A stretch of 64,000 nt of DNA from Nitrospinota bacterium. GTDB lineage: Bacteria; JADFOP01. The stretch is taken from the NCBI GenBank assembly GCA_022562795.1, contig JADFOP010000002.1:31322-95321 (forward strand), given 5' to 3'. Below the pieces are notes generated by a model that did not search any database, had not been told where the DNA came from, and saw only the letters and a list, made by a program, of their open reading frames with translations. Positions 1 to 10,040 of this stretch are shown here, in pieces. Each line of letters starts with the position of its first letter. The stretch's first letter is position 1. A program made the position numbers and the translations under genes.

Positions 1-1
1 C

Positions 2-895
2 ACCGATGAGCCTGAGATGGAGGAGCTGGCGCAGGTAGAGCTCGCCTCGCTCAAAGCGAATCGGGATGAGTTGACCCGATCCCTGCAGCAGCTTCTGCTG
101 CCGAAAGACCCCAACGAGGGCAAGGACGTCATCGTGGAGATCCGGGCTGGCACAGGTGGTGAAGAAGCCGCTCTATTCGCCGCTGAGCTCTTCCGCATGT
201 ATAGTCGCTACGCCGAGGCGAACGGATGGCGTACCGAGATTCTCCATACGAGTCCCACCGAGATGGGTGGGTTCAAGGAAGTCATCGGGTCGGTGAGCGG
301 GCCCGATGCATACAGGAGGCTCCAGTTCGAAAGCGGCACCCACCGGGTCCAGCGGGTTCCGGTGACCGAGGCGGGTGGACGAATTCACACCTCTGCGGTC
401 ACGGTGGCCATTCTACCTGAAGCCGAGGAGGTGGAGGTCGAGATCGACCCCAAAGACCTTCGCATCGACGTTTTCCGCTCCTCGGGCCCCGGCGGCCAGA
501 GCGTCAACACCACCGACTCGGCGGTCCGCATCACCCACCTCCCCACGGGGCTTATCGCTTCGTGTCAGGACGAAAAGAGCCAGCACAAAAACAGGGCCAA
601 GGCGATCCGCGTCTTGCGGGCCCGTCTGAAGGACCGTCTCGAGAACGAGCAGCTTGCGGCAATACGGGAGCAACGGAAACTCCAGGTCGGCACGGGTGAC
701 CGGAGTGAGCGGATACGGACGTACAATTTCCCTCAGAACCGCGTCACCGATCACCGCATAAATCTCACCTTGCACAAACTCGATGCCGTGCTGTCCGGCG
801 ACCTGGACAATCTGATCGAAGCCCTGCTCCAGGCACACCAGGAGGAGGCCTTAGCAACCCTTGCTCCATCGGGCGAGTCGTCAGTGACCCACTAG
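2..895 (+). CDS. prfA: Peptide chain release factor 1 (5' end cut by window)
   Basis: RF1 recognises UAA/UAG in the ribosomal A site and triggers release of the finished protein. The reading frame is open from base 2, so the usual ~360-residue protein lacks only its N-terminal ~60-65 residues; the ATG at 17 is internal. The class-defining PxT codon-reading motif is present as [14 protein letters not shown], which is RF1 rather than RF2 (SPF), and the catalytic GGQ is in [15 protein letters not shown]. prmC, which methylates the GGQ glutamine, follows 72 bases later, the usual pairing. Identification is secure. Confidence 0.97.
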   Translation, partial: TDEPEMEELAQVELASLKANRDELTRSLQQLLLPKDPNEGKDVIVEIRAGTGGEEAALFAAELFRMYSRYAEANGWRTEILHTSPTEMGGFKEVIGSVSGPDAYRRLQFESGTHRVQRVPVTEAGGRIHTSAVTVAILPEAEEVEVEIDPKDLRIDVFRSSGPGGQSVNTTDSAVRITHLPTGLIASCQDEKSQHKNRAKAIRVLRARLKDRLENEQLAAIREQRKLQVGTGDRSERIRTYNFPQNRVTDHRINLTLHKLDAVLSGDLDNLIEALLQAHQEEALATLAPSGESSVTH

Positions 896-967
896 GTAAT
901 GCAGCTCGGCCGGCCCGTGTGAGACGCCAGGCCCCCCAGGGACCAAGCCGTTGGTCGGAGTTCCCGG

Positions 968-1828
968 ATGACATTTGAGCTAGGCGAGTTATTGGCGGAA
1001 TCCCGCCACGCCCTGCGAGAGGCGGCGATCGCCTCGGCCTCACTCGATGCCGAACTCATTTGCTGCCATGCCCAGGGATGGGACCGAGCGCAGCTGTGGG
1101 CCCATCCCGAGGAGAGTGTTGCTCCAGATGTGGTCGAGCGGTGTCGCGCGATGGTAAAGCGCCGCGTGGACCGGGAACCCCTCGCCTATATTTTGGGGGT
1201 CAAAGAGTTCTGGTCGTTGGAGTTTCGGGTCACCCCGGCGGTCTTCATCCCTCGCCCTGAGACCGAGACGCTGGTCGGGGCCGTCCTCGATCATCTGGAT
1301 GTGGAGACGACAGGCCTCCTGATCGAGGTTGGCACCGGCAGTGGCTGTGTCGCCGCGGCTCTCGGCACCGAGCGGCCCGGCCTACGAGTCGTGACCACGG
1401 ATATATCGCCCGATGCCATCGCTGCTGCACGAGAGAATTTTGTCCGTCACGGCTTGGGTGAGCGGATTCAATGCCTTGTATGCGATGTGGCCCTTGCCAT
1501 AGCCCCGGACCAACCCGTCCTTGGGGTCGTGAGCAACCCGCCTTATGTGCCTCGGTCCTTCCTTTATGACCAGGTGGATGAGGAAATTCGCTACGAGCCG
1601 CCTGAGGCCCTCGACGGCGGGCCCACAGGACTGGAGCTTGTACGAGTCGTCGTCGAGCAATCGGCGGCCATCTTGCGGCCCGGCGCCTTTCTTGCGATAG
1701 AGGTCGGCCCTGAACAGATGGCGGAGGTGGGCGTCATGTTGGCCGAGGGGCCGTGGGATCATATTGAGTTCGTCGAGGACCTCCAGGGGGTGCCACGGGT
1801 GGTGATGGCCGACCGGATGGAGGCTTGA
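968..1828 (+). CDS. prmC: Release factor glutamine N5-methyltransferase PrmC/HemK
   Basis: PrmC uses SAM to methylate the glutamine of the GGQ motif in RF1/RF2, raising termination efficiency. The 286-residue protein has the N-terminal helical substrate-binding region followed by a Rossmann methyltransferase domain. The SAM loop is EVGTGSGCVA and the glutamine-binding NPPY motif is in VVSNPPYVPRS. Length is typical. The ATG at 968 has a weak GGAG-type site upstream. It sits directly behind prfA and 7 bases ahead of murA, so the three genes are probably co-transcribed. Confidence 0.96.
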   Translation: MTFELGELLAESRHALREAAIASASLDAELICCHAQGWDRAQLWAHPEESVAPDVVERCRAMVKRRVDREPLAYILGVKEFWSLEFRVTPAVFIPRPETETLVGAVLDHLDVETTGLLIEVGTGSGCVAAALGTERPGLRVVTTDISPDAIAAARENFVRHGLGERIQCLVCDVALAIAPDQPVLGVVSNPPYVPRSFLYDQVDEEIRYEPPEALDGGPTGLELVRVVVEQSAAILRPGAFLAIEVGPEQMAEVGVMLAEGPWDHIEFVEDLQGVPRVVMADRMEA

Positions 1829-1835
1829 CCGACGG

Positions 1836-3095
1836 GTGGATAAGATTGTCATTGAGGGCGGCGTGGCCCTTGAGGGCGTGGCCCGGGCCAGCGGATCGAA
1901 GAACGCGGTCCTTCCCCTCATGGCCTCAGCGCTCCTTACTGACGAACCCTGCCGCATATCCAACGTCCCCAGCCTTCGCGATGTCGAGACGTTTCTAACC
2001 CTCCTAGAGCGAATGGGCGTGGAGGGCGCCTTCGACCGCGAGACAGGCTTTCTCACCCTCCGTGCCGGAGAGGCGATCGCCACCGAGGCGCCCTACGAGC
2101 TCGTCAAGACCATGCGCGCCAGCGTCTTGGTGTTGGGGCCGCTCGTTGCTCGCTGGGGCGTGGCGCGGGTCAGCCTGCCCGGTGGGTGCGCGATCGGTGA
2201 GCGACCCATCGACCAACACCTCAAAGGAATGGAGGCGCTAGGGGCCACCATTGCCCTCGATCGAGGTTACATCGTCGCCCGGGCCGACCGGCTCGCCGGA
2301 GCCGAGATTATCTTCGACCTGGTCACCGTGACGGGGACCATGAACGTGCTGATGGCGGCAACCCTTGCAAGGGGCACCACGGTGCTGGAAAACGCTGCTC
2401 GGGAGCCCGAGGTCGCCAATCTAGCCCAGGCGCTCAACAACATGGGGGCTCGCATCGAGGGCGCCGGCGGCGGCACCATTGTCATCGAAGGGGTTGATAG
2501 CCTCCGTGGGGTGGAACATGCGGTCATCGCCGATCGGATTGAGACCGGCACCTTGCTGGCGGCAGGAGCCGTCACCGGCGGCCGAGTGATGGTTGAGGGC
2601 TGCATCCCCGAGCACCTCGAGGCCGTCACTCTGAAGCTGCAAGAGGCCGGGGCTTCTGTGGAGAAGGGGAAGGATTGGGTTCGTCTAGAGGGTCCGGCGC
2701 GTCTCAACCCCTTTATCTTGGAGACCGCTCCCTACCCAGGTTTCCCTACGGACATGCAGGCGCAACTTATGGCCCTGGCGACCCTGGCAGACGGCACCAG
2801 CTTCATCACGGAGAACATCTTTGAGAACCGTATGTTGCACGTCGCGGAGCTTCGCCGCATGGGGGCCGACATCACGCTAAGGGGCAACACGGCTATAGTC
2901 CGTGGCGTGGACCGGCTATCTGCCGCACCCCTCATGGCTTCGGATCTAAGGGCCTCGGCCGCGCTCGTCCTGGCGGGTCTGACGGTCAAGGGGCGAACCG
3001 AGGTCTCCCGAGTCTACCATCTCGATCGAGGCTACGAGCGGTTGGAGGAGAAGCTCCAGGCCTTTGGGGCGGCCGTTCGGCGGGAGCCGGCGTAA
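1836..3095 (+). CDS. murA: UDP-N-acetylglucosamine 1-carboxyvinyltransferase MurA
   Basis: MurA transfers enolpyruvate from PEP to UDP-GlcNAc, the first committed cytosolic step of peptidoglycan synthesis and the fosfomycin target. The 419-residue protein has the family's duplicated inside-out barrel architecture. The N-terminal substrate residues appear in GSKNAVLP, and the active-site loop [11 protein letters not shown] keeps the reactive cysteine (E. coli Cys115), so fosfomycin sensitivity of the enzyme is expected. The start is GTG. It lies 7 bases after prmC and 19 bases before hisD, recalling the murA-his linkage of many Proteobacteria, but without hisG between. Confidence 0.97.
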   Translation: MDKIVIEGGVALEGVARASGSKNAVLPLMASALLTDEPCRISNVPSLRDVETFLTLLERMGVEGAFDRETGFLTLRAGEAIATEAPYELVKTMRASVLVLGPLVARWGVARVSLPGGCAIGERPIDQHLKGMEALGATIALDRGYIVARADRLAGAEIIFDLVTVTGTMNVLMAATLARGTTVLENAAREPEVANLAQALNNMGARIEGAGGGTIVIEGVDSLRGVEHAVIADRIETGTLLAAGAVTGGRVMVEGCIPEHLEAVTLKLQEAGASVEKGKDWVRLEGPARLNPFILETAPYPGFPTDMQAQLMALATLADGTSFITENIFENRMLHVAELRRMGADITLRGNTAIVRGVDRLSAAPLMASDLRASAALVLAGLTVKGRTEVSRVYHLDRGYERLEEKLQAFGAAVRREPA

Positions 3096-3114
3096 GGGTG
3101 GAGGGCGCAAAGCC

Positions 3115-4419
3115 GTGAAGCTCTACCGAACGGGAGAAGCGGCCTTCGACGAGGCCTTGGAGCGGCTCACCAGCAGGATGGAGCTATTCAGCTCCGATGT
3201 CATTAAGGTCGTCGACGACATCGTGGCCGATGTACGCGCCGAGGGTGATGAGGCCCTGGTGCGCTACACGGAGCAGTTCGATGGGCTGCGGCTCTCCCTG
3301 GAGGAGATTCGCGTGCCTCCATCGGCTTTCAAAGAGGCCGCCCGGCGGGTCGGGCGCTCCACCTTGCGGGCCCTGAGGGTCGCCGCCGATCGAATCGAAG
3401 CCTACCACCGGCGTCAGGTGGAAGACGGATGGTCCTACGATGAAGATGGGGAGATCTCCCTGGGGCTCCTGGTTCGGCCCCTCCACCGGGTGGGGCTATA
3501 TGTGCCGGGGGGAAAGGCCGCCTACCCATCAACGGTGCTTATGAGCGCCATCCCCGCCCGAGTGGCCGGGGTGGAAGAGCTCGCCATGTGTGTGCCCTCG
3601 CAGACGAAGCGTCCGAAGCCCGTGGTCCTGGCGGCGGCCCTGGTGGCTGGCATTGAGGAGGTCTACCGGGTGGGAGGCGCCCAGGCCATCGCCGCCTTAG
3701 CCTACGGGACGGAGACGATCCCACGGGTGGATAAAATCGTCGGTCCGGGCAATGTCTACGTGGCGGCCGCCAAGCGGGCCGTCTACGGGCTGGTGGATAT
3801 CGACATGCTGGCTGGGCCGAGCGAAATCGTCGTGGTTGCCGACGAGTCGGCGGAGGCAGACTTCGTCGCCGCCGATCTCCTCTCCCAGCTTGAGCATGAC
3901 GAGCTGGCGGTGGCGGTCCTAGTCACCACGTCGGAGGCCCTGGCGAGCGATGTTAAGCGGGAGGTGGCGGCGCAGAAGCGCCGGCTTAAGAGAAAGCGAA
4001 TTATCGGGGCGGCCCTTAAGGGCCTATCGGCCATCTTCGTCGTGGAGAGCCTCCTTGAGGCGACGGAGGTGGCAAACGCCGTGGCGCCGGAGCACCTGGA
4101 GCTTGCGGTGAAGGAGCCATTAAAGCTTCTGCCCCTCATCTCGAACGCAGGGGCCGTCTTCCTGGGCAACTACACGCCCGAGGCGGTCGGGGATTATCTG
4201 GCCGGCCCAAGCCACGTGCTCCCGACGGGCGGCACGGCCCGATTCTCTTCACCTCTGGGGGTCTACGATTTCATCAAGCGCTCTAGCGTCATCTCCACAT
4301 CACGGGAGGCGCTCAAGAAGCTGGCCAAGACGACCATAGCCTTGGCAGAGCTCGAGGGGCTCGACGCGCACGCGGAGGCCGTACGCCTGCGGCTGAGGCG
4401 CCGCAGACGAAAGAAATGA
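3115..4419 (+). CDS. hisD: Histidinol dehydrogenase
   Basis: HisD oxidises L-histidinol to histidine in two NAD-dependent steps, the last stage of histidine synthesis. The GTG at 3115 is chosen because a GGAGGG ribosome site lies 9 bases upstream; longer frames run back into murA. This gives 434 residues, normal for HisD. Conserved signatures include YVPGGKAAYPS, VGGAQAIAALAYGT, KIVGPGNVYVA and GPSEIVVVAD. The C-terminus is a run of arginines and lysines. It opens the his cluster; an AT-rich gap of ~150 bases separates it from hisC. Confidence 0.97.
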   Translation: MKLYRTGEAAFDEALERLTSRMELFSSDVIKVVDDIVADVRAEGDEALVRYTEQFDGLRLSLEEIRVPPSAFKEAARRVGRSTLRALRVAADRIEAYHRRQVEDGWSYDEDGEISLGLLVRPLHRVGLYVPGGKAAYPSTVLMSAIPARVAGVEELAMCVPSQTKRPKPVVLAAALVAGIEEVYRVGGAQAIAALAYGTETIPRVDKIVGPGNVYVAAAKRAVYGLVDIDMLAGPSEIVVVADESAEADFVAADLLSQLEHDELAVAVLVTTSEALASDVKREVAAQKRRLKRKRIIGAALKGLSAIFVVESLLEATEVANAVAPEHLELAVKEPLKLLPLISNAGAVFLGNYTPEAVGDYLAGPSHVLPTGGTARFSSPLGVYDFIKRSSVISTSREALKKLAKTTIALAELEGLDAHAEAVRLRLRRRRRKK

Positions 4420-4434
4420 GAAAATCCGGGTCCT

Positions 4435-4503
4435 TTGAGGAGTCGGTTCATAATTCTTAATCTCTCGTCTACTTTTTTTAGTAAAACTCCTGTAGATTAA
4501 GAA
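4435..4503 (+). promoter_or_regulatory. AT-rich hisD-hisC spacer with candidate promoter and 10-bp inverted repeat
   Basis: The 4420-4574 gap is clearly richer in A/T than its surroundings. TTGAGG (4435-4440), 17 bases, then TAATCT (4458-4463) resembles a sigma-70 promoter reading into hisC. The -10 lies inside a perfect inverted repeat, TTCTTAATCT at 4454-4463 and AGATTAAGAA at 4494-4503, with 30 bases between. It could be an operator pair or a hairpin. No his leader peptide or attenuator with a histidine run is visible. Confidence 0.4.
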
Positions 4504-4574
4504 ACCATCGAAGGAATGTATTGATTTTCTGACCCTCAGGTGCGAGGCCCTCAGGGCCCGTCGGGGTGGTGGTT

Positions 4575-5648
4575 ATGGACCCAAGCCGACTCATCAAGCC
4601 GAGCGTTAGGGCAATGGAGGCCTACGAGGCCCCAGTCTACCCCTGCCGGGTAAAGCTCGATGCCGCCGAAGGCCCCTACCCGCCTCCGCCGCCCTTGGCC
4701 GAGCGGCTGGCCGCGCTGGCCCGGAGCCTCCCTTACCATCGCTATCCGGCGGCCGACGCGGCGGAGTTGAAGAAGGCCCTTGCGACCTGGTACCGCACAG
4801 GCCCGGAGACAATGGTCGTCGGCAACGGCTCGGATGAGCTCATCCAGCTTCTCTGCACCGTCTTTGGGGGCGCGGGCACAAAGGTCCTCCTGCCCGACCC
4901 GACATTCGCCATGTACGGCATTATTGCACGGACTCTGGAGATGGAGCCGGTTGAGGTGGCTCTCGAGAAGGACTGGTCTCTCGACGGGGAAGCTATGGTC
5001 GAGGCCCTGGCCGACGAGGCGGTCCGTCTCGTCTTCCTGGCCTCGCCGAACAACCCCACGGGCAACCGCTTCGACGAGGAGACGATCAGGGCCATCGTCG
5101 AGGCAGAGCGGGCCCTCGTCGTGATTGACGAGGCGTACGGCGAGTTCGCCGCCTCGAGCCTAACGGGTTTAGTCGAGCGGAGCCCGCACGTGGCCGTCCT
5201 TCGGTCGTGTTCTAAGATGGGCTTGGCGGGCCTTCGCCTGGGCACCCTCATCGCAAGCCCTCCGGTGGTGGCGGCGGTGGAGAAGGTGCGATTGCCCTAC
5301 AATGTCAACAGCTTCACACAGGCTGCGGTCCGGCTGGCGCTGGAACACCGTGAAGCCCTGGAGGAGCAAATCGAGGCCGTACGGGCCGATCGGGCCAGCC
5401 TCTTCAAAGCCCTCGAGGCCCAGCCGGGGGTCACTCCATATCCTTCGGAGGCCAACTTCGTGCTATTTAGGGTGGACGAGGTTGGGGCCGAGACCGTCCA
5501 CGAGCGGCTCCTTGAGGCCGGGGTTCTGGTGCGCTTCTTCGGTGGGCCGGGCCGGCTGGGTAAGTGCTTGCGAGTAACCGTTGGTAGACCCGAGGAAAAT
5601 GAGGCCTTCGTGACGGCCCTGGGCGCCGCGATTAAGGCCGAATCGTGA
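4575..5648 (+). CDS. hisC: Histidinol-phosphate aminotransferase
   Basis: HisC is a PLP-dependent class II-type aminotransferase that converts imidazole-acetol phosphate and glutamate to histidinol phosphate. The ATG at 4575 is preferred for its GGGGTGG site upstream; GTG codons at 4566 and 4569 are in frame. Signatures are GNGSDELIQ (cofactor phosphate region), [18 protein letters not shown] with the pyridine-binding aspartate, and the PLP lysine in [14 protein letters not shown]. The 357 residues are normal length. HisC of this type often also accepts aromatic substrates; that cannot be judged here. Confidence 0.95.
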   Translation: MDPSRLIKPSVRAMEAYEAPVYPCRVKLDAAEGPYPPPPPLAERLAALARSLPYHRYPAADAAELKKALATWYRTGPETMVVGNGSDELIQLLCTVFGGAGTKVLLPDPTFAMYGIIARTLEMEPVEVALEKDWSLDGEAMVEALADEAVRLVFLASPNNPTGNRFDEETIRAIVEAERALVVIDEAYGEFAASSLTGLVERSPHVAVLRSCSKMGLAGLRLGTLIASPPVVAAVEKVRLPYNVNSFTQAAVRLALEHREALEEQIEAVRADRASLFKALEAQPGVTPYPSEANFVLFRVDEVGAETVHERLLEAGVLVRFFGGPGRLGKCLRVTVGRPEENEAFVTALGAAIKAES

Positions 5649-5658
5649 GGAGACGAAA

Positions 5659-6246
5659 ATGGCGCGGAATGCGGAGGTAGAGCGCAAAACTAAGGAGACC
5701 CAGGTGCGCGTGAGCCTCGATATCGACGGGACCGGCGCATACGAGGTGGATACCGGGGTCCCGTTCTTCGACCACATGCTCAACCTCTTCGCCAAGCACG
5801 GCCTCTTCGACCTCACGGTGGAGGCATCAGGCGACGTCGAGGTGGACTACCACCACACGGTGGAAGATGTGGGCATCGTCCTGGGCCAGGCCCTACGGGA
5901 GGCCGTGGGTGACAAGGTGGGCCTCCGGCGCTACGGCCAGGCCACCGTCCCCATGATCGAGAGCCTGGCGACCTGTGTTCTCGACCTCTCCGGCAGGTCA
6001 AATCTCGTCTACCGGGTCGATGCCGCCAAGGAGAAGGTGGGGCAGTTTGATGTGGAGCTCGTCGAGGAGTTTTTCCGGGCCCTCGCGGGCGAAGCCGGCC
6101 TCGACCTCCACCTCACGCTCCACTACGGCTCGAACTCGCACCATATCGTCGAGGCTCTCTTCAAGAGCTTCGCCAAAGCGCTCGACGCCGCTACCTCGAT
6201 TGACCCCCGCGTGGAGGGGGTGCCGTCGACCAAGGGGACCCTCTAG
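5659..6246 (+). CDS. hisB: Imidazoleglycerol-phosphate dehydratase
   Basis: HisB removes water from imidazoleglycerol phosphate to give imidazole-acetol phosphate. At 195 residues it is the monofunctional dehydratase, without the N-terminal phosphatase half found in E. coli. Metal-binding motifs are in [25 protein letters not shown] and the C-terminal [23 protein letters not shown] ribosome site precedes the ATG. A separate histidinol phosphatase must be encoded elsewhere, because none is in this window. Confidence 0.97.
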   Translation: MARNAEVERKTKETQVRVSLDIDGTGAYEVDTGVPFFDHMLNLFAKHGLFDLTVEASGDVEVDYHHTVEDVGIVLGQALREAVGDKVGLRRYGQATVPMIESLATCVLDLSGRSNLVYRVDAAKEKVGQFDVELVEEFFRALAGEAGLDLHLTLHYGSNSHHIVEALFKSFAKALDAATSIDPRVEGVPSTKGTL

Positions 6247-6257
6247 ACGAGGCTATA

Positions 6258-6884
6258 GTGATTGCGATCATAGACTACGGGGTGGGCAACCTCCGAAGCG
6301 TCCAGAAGAGCTTCGAGAAGGTCGGCCACGAGGCCCTCGTCACGAGCGATGCGGAGAGCATCGCCGCAGCCGACGCGGTGGTCCTGCCGGGGGTGGGCGC
6401 ATTCCGGGCCTGCATGGAGAACCTCAAGGAGTACGGCCTCGTCGAGGCCGTCTACCAGGCGGTGGAGAGCGGTAGGCCCTTCCTCGGCATCTGCGTGGGC
6501 ATGCAGATTCTATTCACCGAGTGCGATGAGTTCGGCCACGCCAAGGGTTTGGGCATCTTTGAGGGCCCCGTGGTCCGATTTCCTGATGGAGAGTCGGCCG
6601 GGGGGCAGGCCCTTAAGGTGCCCCATATGGGTTGGAACCAGCTCACTATCCAGCGCTCGGCGCCCATCTTCGCCGATGTGGCCGAGGGCGAATACGTCTA
6701 TTTCGTCCACTCCTACTACCCGCAGCCGGCCGACCCGTCCATCGTATCGGCTACGACCACCTACGGGGTGGAATTCGCAAGCTCCATCTGGAAGGAGCAT
6801 ATTGTGGCAACCCAGTTCCACCCGGAGAAGAGCCAGACCGTGGGCCTCAAGATTATCAAAGCCTTTGGAGCGCTTGTAGGGTGA
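6258..6884 (+). CDS. hisH: Imidazole glycerol phosphate synthase, glutaminase subunit
   Basis: HisH is the class I glutamine amidotransferase that supplies ammonia to HisF in the step linking histidine and purine synthesis. The GTG-started 208-residue protein carries the nucleophile cysteine in GICVGMQILF and the histidine-glutamate pair in ATQFHPEKSQ; the N-terminus IAIIDYGVGNLRSVQ is typical. Its TGA overlaps the GTG of hisA (GTGA, 6881-6884), implying translational coupling. Its partner hisF lies two genes on. Confidence 0.97.
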   Translation: MIAIIDYGVGNLRSVQKSFEKVGHEALVTSDAESIAAADAVVLPGVGAFRACMENLKEYGLVEAVYQAVESGRPFLGICVGMQILFTECDEFGHAKGLGIFEGPVVRFPDGESAGGQALKVPHMGWNQLTIQRSAPIFADVAEGEYVYFVHSYYPQPADPSIVSATTTYGVEFASSIWKEHIVATQFHPEKSQTVGLKIIKAFGALVG

Positions 6885-7609
6885 TTCTATATCCCGCCAT
6901 CGACATCCAGGGGGGCCGGTGCGTCCGCCTGTTTCAGGGACGGATGGAAGAGGCGACGGTCTACGGGGATGATCCGGCGGCGATGGCCCGCCGCTGGGTA
7001 GATGAAGGAGCCGGGGCCCTCCACGTTGTCGACCTCGATGGTGCGCGGAATGGTCGGCCCCAGAATGTTGATGAAGTGCTCGCCATTCGCAGCGCGGTGG
7101 CCGTTCCCATCCAGGTCGGCGGAGGGCTGCGCTCCCACGAGGCCGCGGAGGCCTATCTCGAGGCGGGAATCGAGCGGGTAGTGCTCGGCACGCGGGCGGC
7201 GGTGGACGCGGATTTTCTCGCAGAGCTTTGCGCAGCCCACCCCGGCCGGGTGGCGGTGGGCATTGACGCCCGGGACGGCCGGGTGGCCCTTAAGGGCTGG
7301 ACGGAGATCATCCCACTCGAAGCGGGCGAGCTCGCCCGGAGGGTCGAGAAAATTGGAGCCTCAGCGATAATCTATACCGACATCGCCCGCGACGGTACCC
7401 TCACGGGGCCGAACGTGGAGGCCGTCGCGGCCGTGGCCCGAGGGGTAGCGCTCCCGGTCATCGCCTCAGGCGGGGTCGCTACGGTCGAGGACCTTCGCTC
7501 GCTCAAGGCCCTGGCTGCCGACGGGGTCGAAGGCGTCATCGTGGGAAAGGCTCTCTACGAGGGGACCGTCTCGGTCGCCGAGGCCCTGTCGGTCCTGTCG
7601 GAGCCGTGA
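6881..7609 (+). CDS. hisA: ProFAR isomerase (HisA)
   Basis: HisA is the TIM-barrel isomerase that opens ProFAR to PRFAR. The true start is the GTG at 6881, which overlaps the hisH stop; a much longer in-frame extension reaching back to 6632 lies inside hisH and is not real. The 242 residues begin ILYPAIDIQGG with the catalytic aspartate; the second acid is in YTDIARDGTLTGPN and the C-terminal phosphate loop is SGGV. hisF follows 3 bases later. Confidence 0.96.
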   Translation: MILYPAIDIQGGRCVRLFQGRMEEATVYGDDPAAMARRWVDEGAGALHVVDLDGARNGRPQNVDEVLAIRSAVAVPIQVGGGLRSHEAAEAYLEAGIERVVLGTRAAVDADFLAELCAAHPGRVAVGIDARDGRVALKGWTEIIPLEAGELARRVEKIGASAIIYTDIARDGTLTGPNVEAVAAVARGVALPVIASGGVATVEDLRSLKALAADGVEGVIVGKALYEGTVSVAEALSVLSEP

Positions 7610-7612
7610 GCG

Positions 7613-8380
7613 ATGCTCGCCAAGCGGGTCATACCGTGCCTCGATGTCCGAGACGGTCGCGTGGTCAAAGGAGTAAAGTTCGTCAACATCCGCGATGCCG
7701 GCGACCCTGTGGAGGTGGCCCACATTTACGATGAACAGGGCGCCGACGAGGTGGTCTTTCTTGACATCACCGCCAGCCACGAGCGGCGTAAGATTCTCCT
7801 GGATGTGGTCCAGGTCACGGCCGAGCGCTGCTTCATGCCCCTTACGGTCGGCGGCGGTGTCCGCGACATAGACGACATCCGGACCCTGCTCCAAAACGGG
7901 GCCGACAAGGTGGCCATCAACACGGCGGCGGTCAGGGACCCCAAAGCGGTTGAGCGCGGGGCGAGGCGATTCGGAAGCCAGTGCATTGTGGTGGCCATAG
8001 ATGCCAAGCGGCGCACCGGCGTGGAGCCTTCCTCTTGGGAGGTCTACACCCACGGGGGGCGGACCCCTACTGGGCTCGACGCCGTAGAGTGGGCCGTCGA
8101 GGTGGAGCGGTTGGGAGCGGGGGAGATTCTGTTGACCAGCATGGACCGAGACGGCACCAAAGACGGCTACGACCTCGAGCTCACCCGGATGGTGAGCGAT
8201 GCGGTGGGCATCCCGGTCATCGCCTCAGGGGGCGTGGGAACCCTGGAGCACCTCTACGAGGGGCTTGCCGAAGGGAAGGCCGACGCCGTGCTCGCGGCCA
8301 GCATCTTCCACTACCGTGAATACACGGTGGGCGAGGCGAAGGCCTATCTAAAAGAGCGGGGCATCCCCGTCCGTCTGTAA
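7613..8380 (+). CDS. hisF: Imidazole glycerol phosphate synthase, cyclase subunit
   Basis: HisF is the TIM-barrel cyclase that uses ammonia from HisH to convert PRFAR to imidazoleglycerol phosphate and AICAR. The 255 residues begin [20 protein letters not shown] with the catalytic aspartate; the second is in [15 protein letters not shown]. Phosphate-binding glycine loops (VGGGVRD, SGGVG) are present. The length is the family norm and the gene is tightly packed between hisA and hisIE. Confidence 0.98.
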   Translation: MLAKRVIPCLDVRDGRVVKGVKFVNIRDAGDPVEVAHIYDEQGADEVVFLDITASHERRKILLDVVQVTAERCFMPLTVGGGVRDIDDIRTLLQNGADKVAINTAAVRDPKAVERGARRFGSQCIVVAIDAKRRTGVEPSSWEVYTHGGRTPTGLDAVEWAVEVERLGAGEILLTSMDRDGTKDGYDLELTRMVSDAVGIPVIASGGVGTLEHLYEGLAEGKADAVLAASIFHYREYTVGEAKAYLKERGIPVRL

Positions 8381-8393
8381 GGAGGAGAAGCCC

Positions 8394-9056
8394 ATGGAGG
8401 TCGACATACCAGCGGAGCTCAAATACGACGCTCAGGGGCTCATCCCGACCGTGGTCCAGGAGCTCGACGGACGGGTCCTCATGGTGGCGTACATGAATGC
8501 CGAGAGCCTGTCCATGACCATCGAGAGCGGCTATACCCACTTTTGGAGCCGATCGCGCCAAAAATTCTGGAAAAAGGGTGAGACGAGCGGCCACACTCAA
8601 AGGGTCCGCCGCCTATGGTACGACTGCGACTCCGATTGCCTGCTCGTCCAGGTGGAGCAGACGGGCCCGGCCTGCCACACGGGCGAGCCGACCTGCTTTT
8701 TCCAGCCCGTCGAGGCCGACTTCGGCGAGGCCGTCCCGCCCGCCGCTGGGCCGGAAGTTTTCGACCGCCTGGCCGCCGTCATCGAGGATAGGAAGGCCGA
8801 CGATCAGGATGATTCCTACGTGGCACGCCTTTCGAGGGAGGGCGGATCTGGAATTTCCCGGAAAATGATGGAGACCGCCGAAGAGGCGGCCCGTGCGGCA
8901 CATGATAAAGACCCCCAAGCCCTGGTCCAGGAGATGGCCGACCTCTGGTTCCACACCCTGGTATTGCTGGCCGACTCGGGTGTCGAGCCTAAGAACGTCT
9001 ACGGCGAGCTGGCGAGCCGATTCGGCTCCTCCGGGATGAAAGACGACGAGGGCTAA
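8394..9056 (+). CDS. hisI: Bifunctional PR-AMP cyclohydrolase / PR-ATP pyrophosphatase (HisI-HisE fusion)
   Basis: This fused enzyme performs the second and third steps of histidine synthesis. Residues 1-~110 are HisI, with metal/zinc motifs in [14 protein letters not shown] and [13 protein letters not shown]. Residues ~120-220 are HisE, a MazG-like helical pyrophosphohydrolase with the [11 protein letters not shown] and [13 protein letters not shown] helices. AAGGAGGAG precedes the ATG. It closes the cluster and meets a convergent gene. HisG (and HisZ) are absent from the locus although HisI/HisE need their product. Confidence 0.96.
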   Translation: MEVDIPAELKYDAQGLIPTVVQELDGRVLMVAYMNAESLSMTIESGYTHFWSRSRQKFWKKGETSGHTQRVRRLWYDCDSDCLLVQVEQTGPACHTGEPTCFFQPVEADFGEAVPPAAGPEVFDRLAAVIEDRKADDQDDSYVARLSREGGSGISRKMMETAEEAARAAHDKDPQALVQEMADLWFHTLVLLADSGVEPKNVYGELASRFGSSGMKDDEG

Positions 9057-9128
9057 GAAACGTCATACGTTAGGGGCGCTCTAGAGTAAAATTGAGACAA
9101 AAATCCTAGCAAGCTACCTCTCGCCACT

Positions 9129-9971
9129 TCAGCGTTCGGCGGCCATCTGGCCGATTGCGACGCGGGCCTTCGCGGCGAGGTGGTGGGAGGGATATTCGGT
9201 CTCCAGCTCCTTCCATCGCTTGAGAGCTTGAACCTTGTCATTGAGCCTGTGGAATGACTCCCCCGCATGATAGAGCGCATCGGGCCGCTTGGGGCTCTCG
9301 GGAGCCCTCTCGAGCAGCTGGCTTAAGCTCGAGGCAGCCGCCATCGGTCGGCCTCGGGCCAGCTCTGCCCGGCCAATGAGCAAAAGCGCCTCATCAGCCT
9401 TCTTCCCATCCTTGGTCCGCTCTAGGTAGAGTTCCAGCTTCTCGACAGCCGCCTCGATCTCTCCGGCCTCAAAGTGACGTTGGCCGAGCCGGAAGAGCTC
9501 ATTGGACGACCGCTCTCTGATAATCGAAATTGGACGTCGTACAATCTTGTTGAGGCGCGAGAGGACTGAAGCCACTTTTCCCGTAGCCGATTTCAACACC
9601 GTAGGCGGAGGGGGTGGAAGGGGCGTAGCCTTTGGTGATGGGTCTTTAGGGGGCGGGCGGCGGGCGGCCAGGGGAAAGGGCTCTTCGGTCGGCGCCGGCA
9701 GATTCGCCAAGGGATTATCGCCAACGGAGGATAACCACGGGTGGTCGGAGAGGCGCGCCATCTTGCGCTCGACGGAGTCGAGACGTCGGGTAAGCTGGTC
9801 CCGCTCACGGCGTAGCGAGGAGACCTGACCCTCCAGATCCTCCACATGCTTCTCTATAAAGTAAGTATCGGGAGCGGCGTCCCTTCTCATGCGGGGCAGG
9901 GCCGTGCAGCCAGCGATGAGGAAAAACATGGCGCAGCAGCATGCAGCAACCACCTTTCCCCGTATTCTCAT
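9129..9971 (-). CDS. CpoB/YbgF-like lipoprotein with coiled coil and TPRs
   Basis: Probable envelope lipoprotein, 280 residues. The N-terminal signal ends in the lipobox LIAGC (Cys ~21). A coiled coil follows (EKHVEDLEGQVSSLRRERDQ), then a proline-rich linker, and residues ~160-280 carry TPR-type repeats of the YbgF family (LFRLGQRHFEAGEIEAAVEKL onward). CpoB coordinates peptidoglycan synthesis with Tol-Pal during constriction. Here tol and pal genes are not adjacent, so the assignment is by architecture. It is the last gene of a minus-strand run with the bactofilin-TPR gene and rimI. Confidence 0.7.
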   Translation of the reverse strand: MRIRGKVVAACCCAMFFLIAGCTALPRMRRDAAPDTYFIEKHVEDLEGQVSSLRRERDQLTRRLDSVERKMARLSDHPWLSSVGDNPLANLPAPTEEPFPLAARRPPPKDPSPKATPLPPPPPTVLKSATGKVASVLSRLNKIVRRPISIIRERSSNELFRLGQRHFEAGEIEAAVEKLELYLERTKDGKKADEALLLIGRAELARGRPMAAASSLSQLLERAPESPKRPDALYHAGESFHRLNDKVQALKRWKELETEYPSHHLAAKARVAIGQMAAER

Positions 9972-10040
9972 GCTGCCCTCGTTCAGAATTAAGAGAGTAG
10001 GGTCGAGCGCGCCAGGGGTCTTGTCTCTCCGCCGGGCTCC

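Noticed and set aside
4420-4574. Histidine operon leader peptide/attenuator
   Set aside because: No short frame with a run of histidine codons and no terminator-antiterminator pair; only an inverted repeat is present.
6632-6880. N-terminal extension of HisA into hisH
   Set aside because: The GTG at 6881 gives a family-length HisA starting ILYPAIDIQGG; the extension has no homology pattern.
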